NCBI GenBank assembly: GCA_047967505.1
Contig: CM106538.1
DNA length: 64,000 bases
Source of the DNA: Dipteris shenzhenensis
Taxonomy: Eukaryota > Polypodiophyta > Polypodiopsida > Gleicheniales
Direction: 5' to 3' (one strand)
Below the pieces are notes generated by a model. The model did no database searches. It saw only the letters and a list, made by a program, of their open reading frames with translations, and was not told the origin of the DNA. The position numbers and the translations under genes are program-made. Positions 1 to 12,000 of this stretch are shown piece after piece (within the stretch, counting starts at the first letter, position 1; every line of letters begins with the position of its first letter).

Positions 1-318
1 AAGCAATGACGTGTAGGGTGATGAAGGGCATGCAAAGACTATGGGAGTAGCCAAACTCAAGAGAAGTGATATGCACAACTATGGAAGCTTGGTTTTGCTT
101 CCTTGCCCCCATGACAAGATACATACTGGGGTGGATTCCCCTTTGGTTGAAGGCAGATTGGTTAAAGACAAAGAAGCAATTCCCCTATTGAGCCTCAGGA
201 TGGAGGATGCTAAGTGGATGCCCAAGCAATATTTTTACCAATACCCTGATTTATTGACTACCTTTTTTGTCACACAATTGAGGGCAATTGTGATTTCAAG
301 CAAGAGGGATGTTACAAG

Positions 319-600
319 AATTACAATTATCCCATTATTTTAACCCTTCTATATTTAGTTGAGTGAGATCCATCATTTTTTATCATGTAGCTGATCCATG
401 TGTTCTCGCCATTTATACGAGTGTGTGGCATTGTGTGTGTGCTCCACTTATGCAATGGAATTGGAATTATCCCATTATTTTAACCCTTCAATATTTAGTT
501 GAGTGAGATCTAGCATTTTCATCATAGCAGTTGGTGCTTGTATGCTCGCTATTCATATGAGTATGTGGCATTTTGTGCAGTACTTACATGATGACGATAT
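319..600 (+). repeat. Local tandem duplication inside the left arm
   Basis: A unit of roughly 140 bp occurs twice. Both copies carry AATTATCCCATTATTTTAAC followed by ATATTTAGTTGAGTGAGATC (near 325 and near 468), then an imperfect match ending in a GTGTGGCATT-rich stretch. The copies differ by several substitutions. The region downstream (600-780) is rich in short GTGTGCACCATCCAT-like repeats that also occur in the other arm. Confidence 0.6.
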
Positions 601-852
601 GTGTAGCATGTGTGCACCATCCATATACATGGCTGGATACATGGCTATGAGTGTATGAGTGTGTGGCATTGTCTGCATCGCTTACGCAATGACCATATGT
701 GAGGCATGTGCTTATGCATGTGTGGCATAAGGTGCACCATTCGATGGCATGTGTTGCATGTGTGCACCATCCATCTGTGATTTGAATAATTGTGGTGATT
801 AATTCTAATATCATTTTATGGTTGAAATACTTCATTATTATTGGTTTTGTTA

Positions 853-1000
853 ATTCAGGGAAAGAGTTGATCGGGTGATGGCATTTGGCGAGCATGATTT
901 GCTATATTTTGGGCATATAGGCGCAACTCCTAGTGGATGCTTTGCGGGGTTTAGTTGGGGACGCATAAATAACCTGTATATTTGCCATGGTAGATGGTGA
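853..1000 (+). pseudogene. Coding-like fragment shared by both inverted-repeat arms
   Basis: An open frame after a possible splice acceptor (TTAATTCAG at 850-858) encodes residues such as GEHDLLYFGHIGATPSG and FAGFSWGRI before a TGA at 998-1000. The other arm preserves almost the same protein on the opposite strand (4679-4864). Most differences between arms are few in this part, so the segment looks like a captured or duplicated exon. I do not recognise the parent gene. Calling it an exon is inference. Confidence 0.35.
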
Positions 1001-1425
1001 TGTAACTAATGATAGGGATTGGAGTTAGCGCAAAGTACTGATTGAGGTGTCGCATGGTGCATGCTATATGACCATGCGCCAATGTTGTAAAAATAATAAA
1101 AACTAATACATGGGCTATTAATTGTGGATGAGGGCATATTAAGCCTTGTGATATTTTGAGCTAGTGAAGCTATGTTGAGAAACCCTCTAATTGTGGAAAA
1201 GGGATGCTTTTGGATGTACTATTATTGGCTCTTTGCTTTTTGGAATATGCATTTATAAATATTCTAGATGGAAAGCAAGAGCCACCATCTAGAGGGGGGA
1301 GATTGGACCCCATGCGGCATCGCTCTCCTCTCTTCGTCCCCATTTCCTTTTCCTTTGTTCATGTTTTCTTTGTTTTGTTAATCATGATTTTTTGTGGTCT
1401 CATAAATTTGTAGATATGGTTAATC

Positions 1426-2990
1426 TCTACCATGCTCTTAATTATTTTTTATGTACAGCCACTTCTTGTGGTTTACATCCGGCAACTACTCTTCAGTGCC
1501 ATTGCATGGAAATCATCAATTGCATTATCAATCTTACCTTCTCCTTCCGTAGGTTTCTCCTCTATCTGAGTTGCCTTCGAACCTTCTCCCTCAACATTTA
1601 GTTGGCCATTATCAATGGGGTGATTCTTGAACTCAACTATAGAATATGTCTCTATACTCTTGAGGTGTTGCTTCTCAATACTTTACATGACTAGGTTACC
1701 TTCAACAAATAAAACTCTCTTTCTACCCTTGTTCACTTGTGTTCTTATATGAGGGATAATTTTTCTTCATGTCATGTACCAATTAGAGAGTATTATACTG
1801 CATCCATTCATTGTTCATGTTACTTTGCTATATAAGTCTAAGCATTATATTTGACATATTCTTCAATATCTATATCGTCCCATACTAAGTCTGATATTGA
1901 GAAATAATAATAAATAGAATACTTCTAGGTTATGATGCAATTAGCAATAAGTGTCACATAATTTTATGTGGCTGGTAGAAGAGTATATATAACTTATTGA
2001 CTAGCCACACTTCAAAGTCTTTAATTTAACTTGGTAGCTCGTAATGATTCTGCATGGTTTTTCTTATGTGGCTAGAAAAATTCATACAATACATTTCTAG
2101 CGTAACCTTTTTTTTTGTTGAAGATCCATAAATGCAATATCACAAAGAAATTGTCAAGTCTAAAAGCTTTCTAGTGCACATTCGTGCTTTCCCTCTTGCT
2201 TCGCAAAAATTTCAAATGCTTTTTCTTTTCTTTCATTTTCCCCAATTTAGTTCAGTAGACCATTTTATCGAATAATATCGTATGTATATCACAATTATAA
2301 TTTTGTTATCTACAACAATTAAGCTAGGATTTTCATATTGGCATCTACTCAAAGAAGCTATGAGGATATCACATGATATATGTCTTCTCACCCTAATCAA
2401 TGCTAATAATCATGCTTATTTAATCATTAAAAACTCTTAGCTCACCTAGATTATCCTAGATCTTGTATAGGCTATCATATTTTATTCTTATTTTTGTGAT
2501 ATTTGAATATAATCTATCACTCTTCATCATGAAAAATAAAAATATGGGAAAAGATACGTATCTCCTTTGTCCTTCCAAATCTTTTCTTACTTGGTTAAGC
2601 CCCTATCAACTTCCTTTTGCTTTACATCCAATCGTTGGTCTGATAACTTTGTGGTTCAAAAGAGATTCCTCCCAGAGTCTTTCATAATGACATCATATGC
2701 AACTTAAGAAAGCATTTAAGTAAAGTGAAAGAAGGATAGAAGATGTATCTAGAGATTAGACTATTTCAAGCATAAAATAATCTTGTATGCTTGATTGATT
2801 GGAATACTTGGAATATTTCGCTAAGTTGGTCACCACACTTGTATGCTTGATTGTGTCTATGAAGCTGACAAGAGGAATTGCTAATTGTTAATGAAGAAAT
2901 AACATGCATCTATTTGTCCTTACATCATGTGCACCTCTTGATTCTTGATTTAGTCATGTTGCTTTCTTTCAAATTAAATAGCCTTGGTCT
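1426..2990. other. Spacer of the inverted repeat, no gene seen
   Basis: AT-rich DNA between the left arm and the TRIM element. Only short open frames occur, such as 2463-2687, and none resembles a known family. No terminal repeats or tRNA-like sequences were seen. Confidence 0.5.
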
Positions 2991-3337
2991 TGTTGAGATA
3001 TGGTGCCATGAGCACATAGATTAAAGGGCTAAGGTATGTGCTAAGGAAAGAATTAAAGTAGCCACCCTAGGATGTGGACTACATGATGTGGAGATGTGGA
3101 TTGAGGATATCCACAAGGAGAGATGTGGATGAGAGGATCCCACATGGTTTGACTATTCAAAGGGCACTCTCTATATAAGAGGCCTATCATGTATTGTTAA
3201 TATAGCACATTTGGAATAGATTGAGTGTTCATACTCTCCCCATGGCTTTCCATATTTGGTTTGATCCTCCATGATCTTTATGCTCATTAAGTGATAGATT
3301 AGGCTAGTACGATTTGGGTACGACCTGCACTTTGTCA
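2991..3337 (+). repeat. TRIM 5' LTR (347 bp)
   Basis: Starts TGTTGAG, ends TTTGTCA, and has a TATA-like TATATAAG at 3172-3179. It is nearly identical to 3684-4032. Confidence 0.95.
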
Positions 3338-3349
3338 TGGTATCAGAGC
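3338..3349 (+). other. TRIM primer binding site (initiator tRNA-Met type)
   Basis: TGGTATCAGAGC sits immediately after the LTR. This is the standard plant PBS matching the 3' end of initiator tRNA-Met. The same site is used by elements A, B and C in this window. Confidence 0.9.
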
Positions 3350-3683
3350 GTAGGTTTAGCTCTCCTAGTTTAGCTCATTAGTAGTTCACTAGGATTGCTC
3401 CCATTCCTAGATTAGTTTTAGAATGTGACATTAGTTTTAGGTTTCGAGAGTTTCTCGCTTCTAGTTTTGAGAGAGATAATCCTTGGGTTCATCTCCATTG
3501 TGAGAGTTTTCTTTTCCGAGAGATATTTTAAAACCAAGTCTTCAAAGCTCAAGCGTCTGCATAGCCAACAACAAAGGAGGACTTAACCATTTTCAGTGAC
3601 CTTCAGGCTCGGAGGGCTGGTAGTGCATCCCGTGCATACAGCTCTACACTAAGCTACCCCTTGCTCATGGCACCAAGGGGAGG

Positions 3684-4032
3684 TGTTGAGATATGGTGCC
3701 ATGAGCACATAGATTAAAGGGCTAAGGTATGTGCTAAGGAAAGAATTAAAGTAGCCACCCTAGGATGTGGACTACATGATGTGGAGATGTGGATTGAGGA
3801 TATCCACAAGGAGAGATGTGGATGAGAGGATCCCACATGGTTTGACTATTCAAAGGGCACTCTCTATATATAAGAGGCCTATCATGTATTGTTAATATAG
3901 CACATTTGGAATAGACTGAGTGTTCATACTCTCCCCATGGCTTTCCATATTTGGTTTGATCCTCCATGATCTTTATGCTCATTAAGTGATAGATTAGGCT
4001 AGTACGATTTGGGTACGACCTGCACTTTGTCA
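3684..4032 (+). repeat. TRIM 3' LTR (349 bp)
   Basis: Same sequence as the 5' LTR except for one T/C difference and an extra TA in the TATA stretch. It is followed by the GGTCT target-site copy. Confidence 0.95.
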
Positions 4033-4252
4033 GGTCTTCTACCTACGAGAGCAACATCCCTCAAGTTGGAATATAATGATCCAACCAGTCAGAATAATTG
4101 GCGCATATCCTTTGAACAAGCCAATGAGGGCCGTTTTTGTAAATCACAATTACATCATCAATTTTTGAAGAATCTTTGAAAATTATGTAACTCTTCCTCC
4201 CATAAATAGGCTACAGCGTAACCAGGCTTTGATACTACAAAAATGAAAATAA

Positions 4253-5305
4253 CAATTAACCATATCTACAAACTTATGAAACCAAAAAAATCATGATCCA
4301 TAGAACAAAGAAAACATGAATAAAGGAAAAGGGAATAGGGAAAAAGAGAGGAGAGTGATGCTGCATGGAGTCCAATCAACCCCCTCTAGGTGGTGGCTCT
4401 AGCTTCCCATTTAGAGTATTTATAATTGCATATTTCAAAAAGCTAGGAGCCACTAATAGTACATCCAAAAGCATCTCTTGTCCAAAATTGGAGGGATTTC
4501 TCAAACACAGCTTCACTAGCTCAAAATATCATGAGGCTTAATATGCCCTCATCACCATTAATAGCCCAGGTCTTAGTTTTTATTATTTTTACAACATTGG
4601 CCCATGGTCATATAGCATGCACCATGCGACACCTTGATGAGTACTTCGTACTAACTCCAATCCCTGTCATTAGTTACATCACCATCTAGCATGGCATATA
4701 TACAGGTTAGTTATGCGTCCCCAACTAAACCCTGCAAAGCATCCACTAGGAGTTGCACCTATATGCCCAAAATATAGCAAATCATGCTCGCCAAATGCCA
4801 TCACCCGATCAATTATTCTTTCCTTGAATTCACAAAACCAATAATAATGAAGTATTCCAAGCATAAAATAACCTTGGAATTCATCACCACAACTATTCGA
4901 CCTTTCAATATTTCAGCAATGCAAATTAATAAATCACAGATGGATGGTGCACACATGCGATACATGCCATCAGATGGTGCACCTCGTGCCACACATGCAT
5001 AAAATTGTATGGATGGTGCACACATGCCACACATACTATCATCACATAAGTGGTACTCACAATGCCACACACTCATATAGCCATCGTAGCCATGTATCCA
5101 GCCATGCATATAGATGGTGCACACATGCTACACATATCATCATTGCATAAGTGCTGCACAGAATGCCACACACCCATACAAACAACGAGTACACATGCAT
5201 CAACTGCACAATAAAAAATGTTGGATCTCACTAAGGGTTAAAATAATAGGATAATTCCAATTCTCATAACAAGATCGGCTGGTGGGGGCAAGGGAAAAAG
5301 GTTTG
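4253..5305 (-). repeat. Right arm of the long inverted repeat
   Basis: Reverse complement of the left arm. Recognisable blocks include the GATTAACCATATCTACAAAC junction (near 4255), the CCCCCTCTAGGTGGTGGCTC block (near 4380), and the ATAATAGGATAATTCCAATT block near the outer end (about 5245-5265). The GGGGGCAAGG match near 5285 marks roughly where similarity fades. The arm is shorter than the left arm because of a deletion relative to it. Confidence 0.7.
4679..4864 (-). pseudogene. Right-arm copy of the conserved coding-like fragment
   Basis: The minus-strand open frame contains GEHDLLYFGHIGATPSG and FAGFSWGRI, matching the left-arm frame with a few substitutions (for example N to T and G to A near the end) and one extra codon near its start. 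The parent gene is not recognised. Confidence 0.35.
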
Positions 5306-5821
5306 ATTTCCTATGCAATGGCTATAAAGCATTGTCTCAACAATAGTGGGGGGTAGAGTAAGCCAAATGTGTCCCTAGCATTGTGGAACATTCATATAGC
5401 AATGATAAAAGGAAGCAGAAGGGCTACCTTGCGGGCTGTTCGTAGATGGAACCCTACTGTGATGTTTTTGTGAAAACTATTCTGTATGAGGAAGAGGTGG
5501 CTTTTCTCTCATACAAAATGTCATCTGTAGGGTAAATAATTGTTTAGAGATGCTGGTGGTGGTCAGTTCTTGGTTGTCTTAGTCAGTGTTTTAGGATTTC
5601 AGCTCAATGTTGTTTGTTTGTCCAAAATGATCCCTAACTAAAGAAGGGGTGCTAGCAGAACTTGAATGTGAGTATCTATGGAAGTGATTGGGTGTTAGGC
5701 ATGGATTGAAGTATGAGTGAACTAGGTGAGAATTATTCTCATTGGGTAGAGGGCTAGTAGATGCTACATCTGATCTATGGTAGGAGTTATGCTTGGATAA
5801 GGGACTGATTGATTTTGTCAT
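5306..5821. other. Sequence upstream of the LINE fragment
   Basis: Probably more of the LINE endonuclease-coding region, but too degraded to align by eye. No convincing open frame was seen. Confidence 0.3.
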
Positions 5822-5972
5822 GAGATAGACCTTCTAAGCAATAGACATAAAGGTGAGGATTATAGAGCTAGTAGATTTGGTAGTTTTTATATCTCTGAAG
5901 AGGGTTAGTGGTTGAGGGCACCAATGGGTGGTAAGGTGTTGTTAGATTCTACACTATCTGATCATTGTCCAA
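5822..5972 (+). pseudogene. LINE endonuclease (EEP) fragment, 5' side of an interrupted LINE
   Basis: The plus-strand frame reads residues like ASRFGSFYISEEG and then LLDSTLSDHCPM, with one stop between them. ASR-x-D-RFY and SDHCP are the closing motifs of the plant LINE apurinic-type (exonuclease-endonuclease-phosphatase) domain. The coding ends abruptly where an LTR-like repeat begins at 5973. Reverse transcriptase of the same strand resumes at 21857, so these are probably two parts of one LINE. About 1 kb of the expected linker is missing between them. Confidence 0.6.
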
Positions 5973-6177
5973 TGTTAAGGTCTTCATTACTCAAAAAAAT
6001 CGATCATTACAAGGGCACATACTATGTATTCTCTTCTCATGTTCTTCCCCTTCTTACTCACGTGCTCTCTACTTATTTACTCGACTTGGTAGTTGTATAT
6101 ATGGTTGTAAATTCTAACTGTTAGGACACTTAACCATTCTGATACTAACTTTAGGTTAATTAATTGACCCCTTAACA
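5973..6177 (-). repeat. Left LTR-like repeat of the Ty3/gypsy element (element D)
   Basis: 205 bp with 8-bp terminal inverted repeats TGTTAAGG and CCTTAACA. It is closely related to 21653-21856, in the same orientation. The coding between the two is on the minus strand, so this would be the 3' LTR. Its flanks (TCCAA on the left) do not match the flank of the right copy (TTTAT), so no target-site duplication remains. That fits old damage or a deletion in the host LINE. Confidence 0.6.
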
Positions 6178-8776
6178 CGTGGCACACCTGGTGGATAGGA
6201 ATTTGGACTAAATTCTTGGACCTAAACCCACCTCAAAACTTCAAATTTCTAACCTTTACAAATTGGTGAACTCTAGTTTCCGATGTAAACATCACATGAG
6301 ATAGAGGCTATGTGGTTATCTGCTAGCCCAGCTTGGTGCAAGACCAAGATACTAGCATATTCCATGCACAGTTGTTCACCTCCTTCCTAAGTAGAAACTA
6401 GAATTGATAATATCAAAATGGTTCCAGTGTTTCCAAAAATCTATACATCTATAATCTATCAGGATATTTATTATAAACTAAGTAGAAACTGAAAAACTAT
6501 GTTGTAGAACTAAAATACTTGCAAAAAAATAAACCGAGATGTTATTCAAAGACTAATTGTTTCTTTGACAGAATGAACTCCTCATGTGCTCTTGTTGTGT
6601 GAGCTCGTTGACATGGTTTGTATCTTCTTCTTTCAAATCAGAGTCTAGATAATCAACAAACTTGAGAGCTGGTACTTGGGTTGTGTTAGTGGGTGTCCGT
6701 CATCCATAACCAGGTCATTATTCGAAACATTTGTAATTTTTTGAACTAAAATATCAAATACTTATCCATTTTTGTAAATGTGAACTCTGTATCATCATCT
6801 TGAATATCCTATATCTCTGTCACAATTTTTGACTTTTTCTTTGTTTTTGCCATCACCAATGTTTGTGCTACTTCAGTGGATGTAAGACAATCTGTTCCCT
6901 AAACTGATTTTACTGGGGTTACTGGATCTGTCAACTCACCTATAGAGAACGCTAGAAAATATTTACCTGTGATAAAAGTTGGCTTCAAGTTCCTCCCTGA
7001 GCTTCTACTCTGATCGTTCTTGTAATAAGGAACCTATCTCTTCCAAATCCTTTGATCTAGCTAGCTTGGTTGTGAGTATGTAGATCTCTTTTTTCAACTC
7101 TTCAACTTCATGATTCAACATAAATTTAGACAAACTCTATGTGTGTTGGTCCTAGCATTGCACTGGCTATTTTTGAAGATGCACAAGACGATTTCCATCT
7201 GAGACCACAGATTGAGCATATATTCAGATAGCTTGCCTTGCATTTATGTTAATTCCACCATGGGCATAAAGGTTCTTGAGATGTCTACATCTTCCTCATC
7301 TGTCATGGCCTTCAACTGCTCTTCTATTGAAGCTAGCACTCTAACTTCTCTTTCAGCAAAATGTTTTCAGATAATACTTTCCTATGTTCCTCAATCAAAT
7401 AACCCATTTCCATCAATAAACCTTATTAAATCTGCTCATACCATTTCCTAAGTGACTCTTTAGTTTGCTATTTTTCCACTAGTTTGAACTTTTGTTGCTC
7501 TACAACCTGCTCTAGCTCAAATTTATATGCATCATGTTTCTATACTAACAATTTTTGCTCTTCCACTTTGTAGTTCATGTCCTGCTTCAGGTATAGCTCG
7601 ACCCAACATTTGTCTTACAGGCAATGTTATTGATCCAGTTCTCTACTTAGCCAAGGAAGAATCACTAGATAGCTAGTATCCACGTGCTGAGTAAATGAAA
7701 AAGTTTAAATCAAATATGGATACTGTATTTTGCATAAGAAATTATCAAAATGATTCGATTAGAAGCTAAGGCTTACATAACCACATATAAAAGCCTCACC
7801 TATTATTCCAATTCTCAACCAAGCATATTGAGCTAATTATTTTATTAGAAGCTAATGCATACAAAACCGCATTTAAGTAAAAATGAATCATGTAAGTACT
7901 GAAACAACAATGAAAAGATAGAATGCAAAATCATATAGCTTATGCTATCTTTTGAGATTTTAAAGGTAAGTTTATCATTGTGACAGGAAGAGTACAATGA
8001 TCTACACATAATGAATTAGTGCATTTATGGTCATGGATAAAAATTCAACGTATTCTTATTTTGTTGAAAGCTTAGATAAAGAAAAAGTTACACTACTCCA
8101 GGAAGCTTATGCATACATATAGATTTGACTTATGTGCTCAAGGTTTGCCTTGAAGAGTATTTTGTGTAACCTCAATCTTGAGGTGATGTGAGTTAGAGCT
8201 TCACTGATGTGATTCTGCTCGATCAAGCTATGATTGTCCTCCTTCAACCATTGCCATTCCGTATAAACTTTTTCCATCCCTCTATATTGCTCTCTCTATT
8301 GCATCTAGAATCTCTGCAACAATGCAATAAACATCTACAAATGTGGTTTGGCCTTCCTCTTCCTCTTCTAGACTTTGCTCTTGGTTATTTACATCTTCTT
8401 GTGCTGCAAGTGGTGATTTTTGTGCAGGACTATCCGGTTTGAGTGGATTTGTTTGCATATCCTTCATTGGTGGCACTCCCTCCTATGGTTGTGGTACATT
8501 ACCAACTTGGTGTTCTTGTGCTAATTGCTTTGGTATTCTCCTCAGCCTCCTTCTCCACTAGCTTCCTTACTGCTAGCTCATCCCATTTGCAAGGTATTCT
8601 GTTGGTAATTTTGCACCTAATTTTCAATTTTGGCTTCTTGGAAGAATTTGATCCACCTTGTTGTTGTACAACCTCCAACTATTCTTGCATGTCTTTCTTT
8701 GCCTCCACCACTGCTTCTATCTCTACTAGGGCATATCCTTCTTCCTTTATGAGTCTGATGTTTCTTTTCTTGGGTA
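6178..8776 (-). other. 3' portion of gypsy element D, degenerate
   Basis: Lies between the left LTR-like repeat and copia A. Removing copia A joins it to 14693 onward. The minus strand just inside the A insertion has interrupted coding-like sequence, for example a lysine-rich run and then an acidic segment near 8282-8476. It is too broken to name. It corresponds to the stretch after integrase in gypsy elements, which can hold an extra frame or a non-coding region. No clear gene is present in 6178-8200. Confidence 0.4.
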
Positions 8777-8781
8777 TTCCT

Positions 8782-8962
8782 TGAGAGTGCTCTCAATGGA
8801 AGCAAGAACGGAAGAGGGAGAGAGAGCGAGAGAGAGAGACAGAGAGCCACACAAGTTTTGGTGGGTGCAGAACCACCCTAATCTTCTTTTTCATTCATTT
8901 ATATATGTGTTTGAGTATTGTACATAACTGGGGTTAAGGCACAGTGACCTTTAACCCCCACA
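8782..8962 (-). repeat. Element A 3' LTR (181 bp)
   Basis: On the plus strand it begins TGAGAGTGCTCTCA, itself a palindrome, and ends CCCCCACA. It contains a TATATAAA-like core in the element's orientation. It is matched at 14507-14687 with 2 differences. Confidence 0.95.
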
Positions 8963-8975
8963 ACCTCCCACTTAA
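8963..8975 (-). other. Element A polypurine tract
   Basis: On the minus strand TAAGTGGGAGGT directly precedes the 3' LTR start TGTGGGGG. This is the expected location of the plus-strand priming site. An 8-bp hairpin lies just upstream, as in element B. Confidence 0.75.
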
Positions 8976-9015
8976 AGGACAATGTGCCTTTAAGGGAGAA
9001 CAACCAGTGAGCATA

Positions 9016-12000
9016 CTATCCAATGCCCATCAATACACGACAATACTCAAACCGCTGACTAGGTAGACTCTTCGTCAGCATATCTGCAGGGTTATCATCT
9101 GTATGAACCTTGACAAGCTCTATGCGCTTGTCCTCAAGTACCTCCCTGATGAAATGGTACCTGACCTCAATGTGTTTGGTCTTTGCATGAAAGACCGGAT
9201 TCCGTGCTAGCTGAATAGCACTCATGGAATCACTATGCAATGTGGGTACACCTGTATGAATCCCCAAATCTCCCACTAGCCGATCAAGCCATATAGCCTC
9301 CTTGCAACCCTCTGTGGCTGCAACATACTCAGCCTCTGTGGTAGACAAAGCAACGCACTTTTGTGTGCGAGACATCCACGACACTGCACCACCTACAAAG
9401 GTGAACACATAACCAGAAGTGGATCTCCTACTATCCACATGCCCTGCATAGTCTGAATCTGTGTACCCAAGTACACGCATGTCTCCTTTACCAAAGCAAA
9501 TGCACATCTCCTTGGTACCCTTCATGTACCTCATGATGCACTTAACTGCCTCCCAATGCCTCTTTCCTGGATTAGCCATATACCGGCTAACAACTCCCAC
9601 TGCAAATGCAATGTCTGGTCTAGTAGCTATCATAGCATACATAAGACTCCCAACTGCTGATGCATAAGGAACCTTGGCCATCATGGCCCTCTCCTCATCT
9701 GATTTGGGACTATCTGTATGACTCAGTTTCACATATGGAGGCAATGGAGTACTCATTGCCTTCCCCCCCTCCATATTGAAACGCTGCAATACTTTTGTAA
9801 CATACTCTTTTTGTGAAAGCCAAAGGAGTTTCCTACTCCGATCACGCGTGATGCGCATACCAAGAATATGACCTGCAAGTCCCAAATCCTTCATATCAAA
9901 GGCCTCATGCAACTTGGCCTTTAATGCATCTAGCTCATAAGTATTCTTGCTAGCCAATAGCATATCATCCACATATAGTGCCAGGATTATCAGGCTACTA
10001 TCCTTAGCCCTTTTAGTGTAGAGGCAGTGATCAATTTCACTCCTTCTAAAACCCTGGGACCGAATGAAAGCATCAAACTTCTGATACCATTCTCTAGGTG
10101 CTTGCTTAAGACCATAGAGACTCTTTTTCAGCTTGCAAACTAAATGCTCTTTGCCCTTTTCTTCAAAGCCTTCCGGCTGCACCATGTAAATTTCCTCATG
10201 CAAATCCCCATGCAAGAAAGCTGTCTTGACATCCATTTGCATAAGCTCCATATCCTCTATTGCCACTAGTCCAAGCATGCATCTAAGTGTGGTCATCTTC
10301 ACAACTGGAGAGAATATCTCATCAAAGTCCACACCCTTCTCTTGCTTGAACCCTTTAGCAACCAAACGGGCCTTGTACCTAGGCACATCATCACCTGTGA
10401 CCTTCATTTTGTAGACCCATTTACATGGCAATGCTTTCTTTCCATGTGGCAAAGAAACCAAGTCCCAAGTCTTATTCTTAATAAGTGAACTCATCTCTGA
10501 TTGCATAGCATACTCCCACTTGCGTTGATCCTCACGCATCATAGCCTCTCTATAGCAAGAAGGCTCCCCGCAATCAGTAAGCATCACATAGTCTACCCCT
10601 GGAACAAACCTATCAGGCGGTCTAGACACTCTAGATGATCTTCTCAATGGCATTTCAGCTTGCTGTCCCACCTGCATATCAGCCACATTTGGCTCATCAT
10701 TTCCACCAATAGATGATCCATCATCTACCCTTGATTGTATACCTGTGGGAGTACTTGGTTGTACCATTTCTTGCACATTTGGTGCATGGACAGCTTGCTA
10801 TCTATCAACATATGCAGGTGGATTCACATCCTGGAAAGTGATTCTCCTCATTTCCACATCCCTCATGGGTGCCTTATGCATCTTCTTCTCATTGAAGACC
10901 ACATCATGGCTGCGTATGATCTTCTTTCCTTCTGGATCCCAGAGACGATAGCCCATCTCTCCACTTTCACCATAACCTAGAAAGATGCATTTCCTAGACT
11001 TAGGATCTAGCTTCTTTCGAAGCTCTTTTGGCACATGTGCATATGCCTCACACCCAAATATATGCAAATGAGAGTAAGAGGGCTTCTTGCCACTCCATGC
11101 CTCTTCAGGAATACCACCATCCAAACTCTTACTAGGTGATCTATTGATCACATGCACTGCAGTCTTCATTGCCTCAGCCCAAAAACCACCAGAAAGACTT
11201 GCATTGGAAAGCATGCATTGCAACCTTTCTTGAATGGTACGATTCATCTTTTCTGCAACTGGATTTTGCTCTGGAGTACGAGGGGATGTGAGCTCCCTCT
11301 TAATCCCACGTGTATCACAGAAATGCTGAAAGTCATGAGAGAGATACTCTCCACCATTGTCAGTCCGTAGGCATTTAAGCGTTCGACCTGACTGATTCTC
11401 AACCAAGGCCAGCCATTTCTGAAATACCTGGAACACATCACTCTTCCGAGCTATAGCATAAGCCCACACTTTCCTAGTTGCATCATCAATGAATGTCACA
11501 TAGTATTCAGCCCCGCCTAATGACCGTGTAGGCATGGGACCACATACGTCTGAATGCACCAAATCAAGCATTTCAAACTCTTTCTTTCCCCTTCTTTTAT
11601 GGGCTGATTTAGTCTGCTTCCCATAGAGACAGTGCTCACAAAATTCAAAATCAGAGAAACTCAAATGCGGTACATAACCCAAACGGCATAAGAGTTTCAT
11701 TCCATTCTGGCTCATGTGCCCCAACCTGCAATGCCACAAAGAAGTGCTTGGCTGCTCGGTTATTGCAACAACATGATCAAATACCCCTTATACATGTAAG
11801 GGATACAAAGTCCCACACTTGGCACCCCTAGCCAAAAGCATAGAGCCCTTCTGAATTTTCCAACTCTGAAAGCCAAAAGTGGTGTGAAAACCAGCATCAT
11901 CTAGCTGACCCACTGAAATAAGACTCTTGGTCAGCTTAGGCACATGTCTCACATGTTTCAAAACAAATGCAGACCCATTTGCAAAAGAAAACTTTATGTC

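Larger units (their letters stand above)
85..1425 (+). repeat. Left arm of a long imperfect inverted repeat
   Basis: This stretch reappears in reverse complement at about 4253-5305. Matching blocks include the TTATCCCATTATTTTAACCC region (469-490), the block at 840-1080, and the block at 1263-1425 that reads toward AGATATGGTTAATC. Identity looks like 80-90 percent by eye with indels; part of the left arm (about 130-320) has no counterpart on the right. The pair could be the long terminal inverted repeats of a foldback or Mutator-like DNA transposon, or an inverted duplication of a gene fragment. No transposase was recognised. A 100-codon open frame at 41-343 has no recognised family. The true left end may lie outside the window. 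Confidence 0.7.
2991..4032 (+). mobile_element. Complete TRIM-type miniature LTR retrotransposon
   Basis: Two LTRs (2991-3337 and 3684-4032) flank a 346-bp internal segment. A 5-bp target-site duplication GGTCT lies at 2986-2990 and 4033-4037. A primer binding site TGGTATCAGAGC (3338-3349), complementary to the 3' end of initiator tRNA-Met, abuts the 5' LTR directly. A polypurine-like CCAAGGGGAGG precedes the 3' LTR. The LTRs begin TGTTGAG and end TGTCA, and each carries TATATAAG. They differ by one substitution and a 2-bp TA insertion, implying a recent insertion. No gag or pol is present, so it must be mobilised in trans. It lies in the inverted-repeat spacer. Confidence 0.95.

Noticed and set aside
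5973-6177. Independent solo LTR
   Set aside because: No target-site duplication around it, while a relative in the same orientation sits at the other end of the gypsy body. Kept as the gypsy LTR, with moderate confidence.
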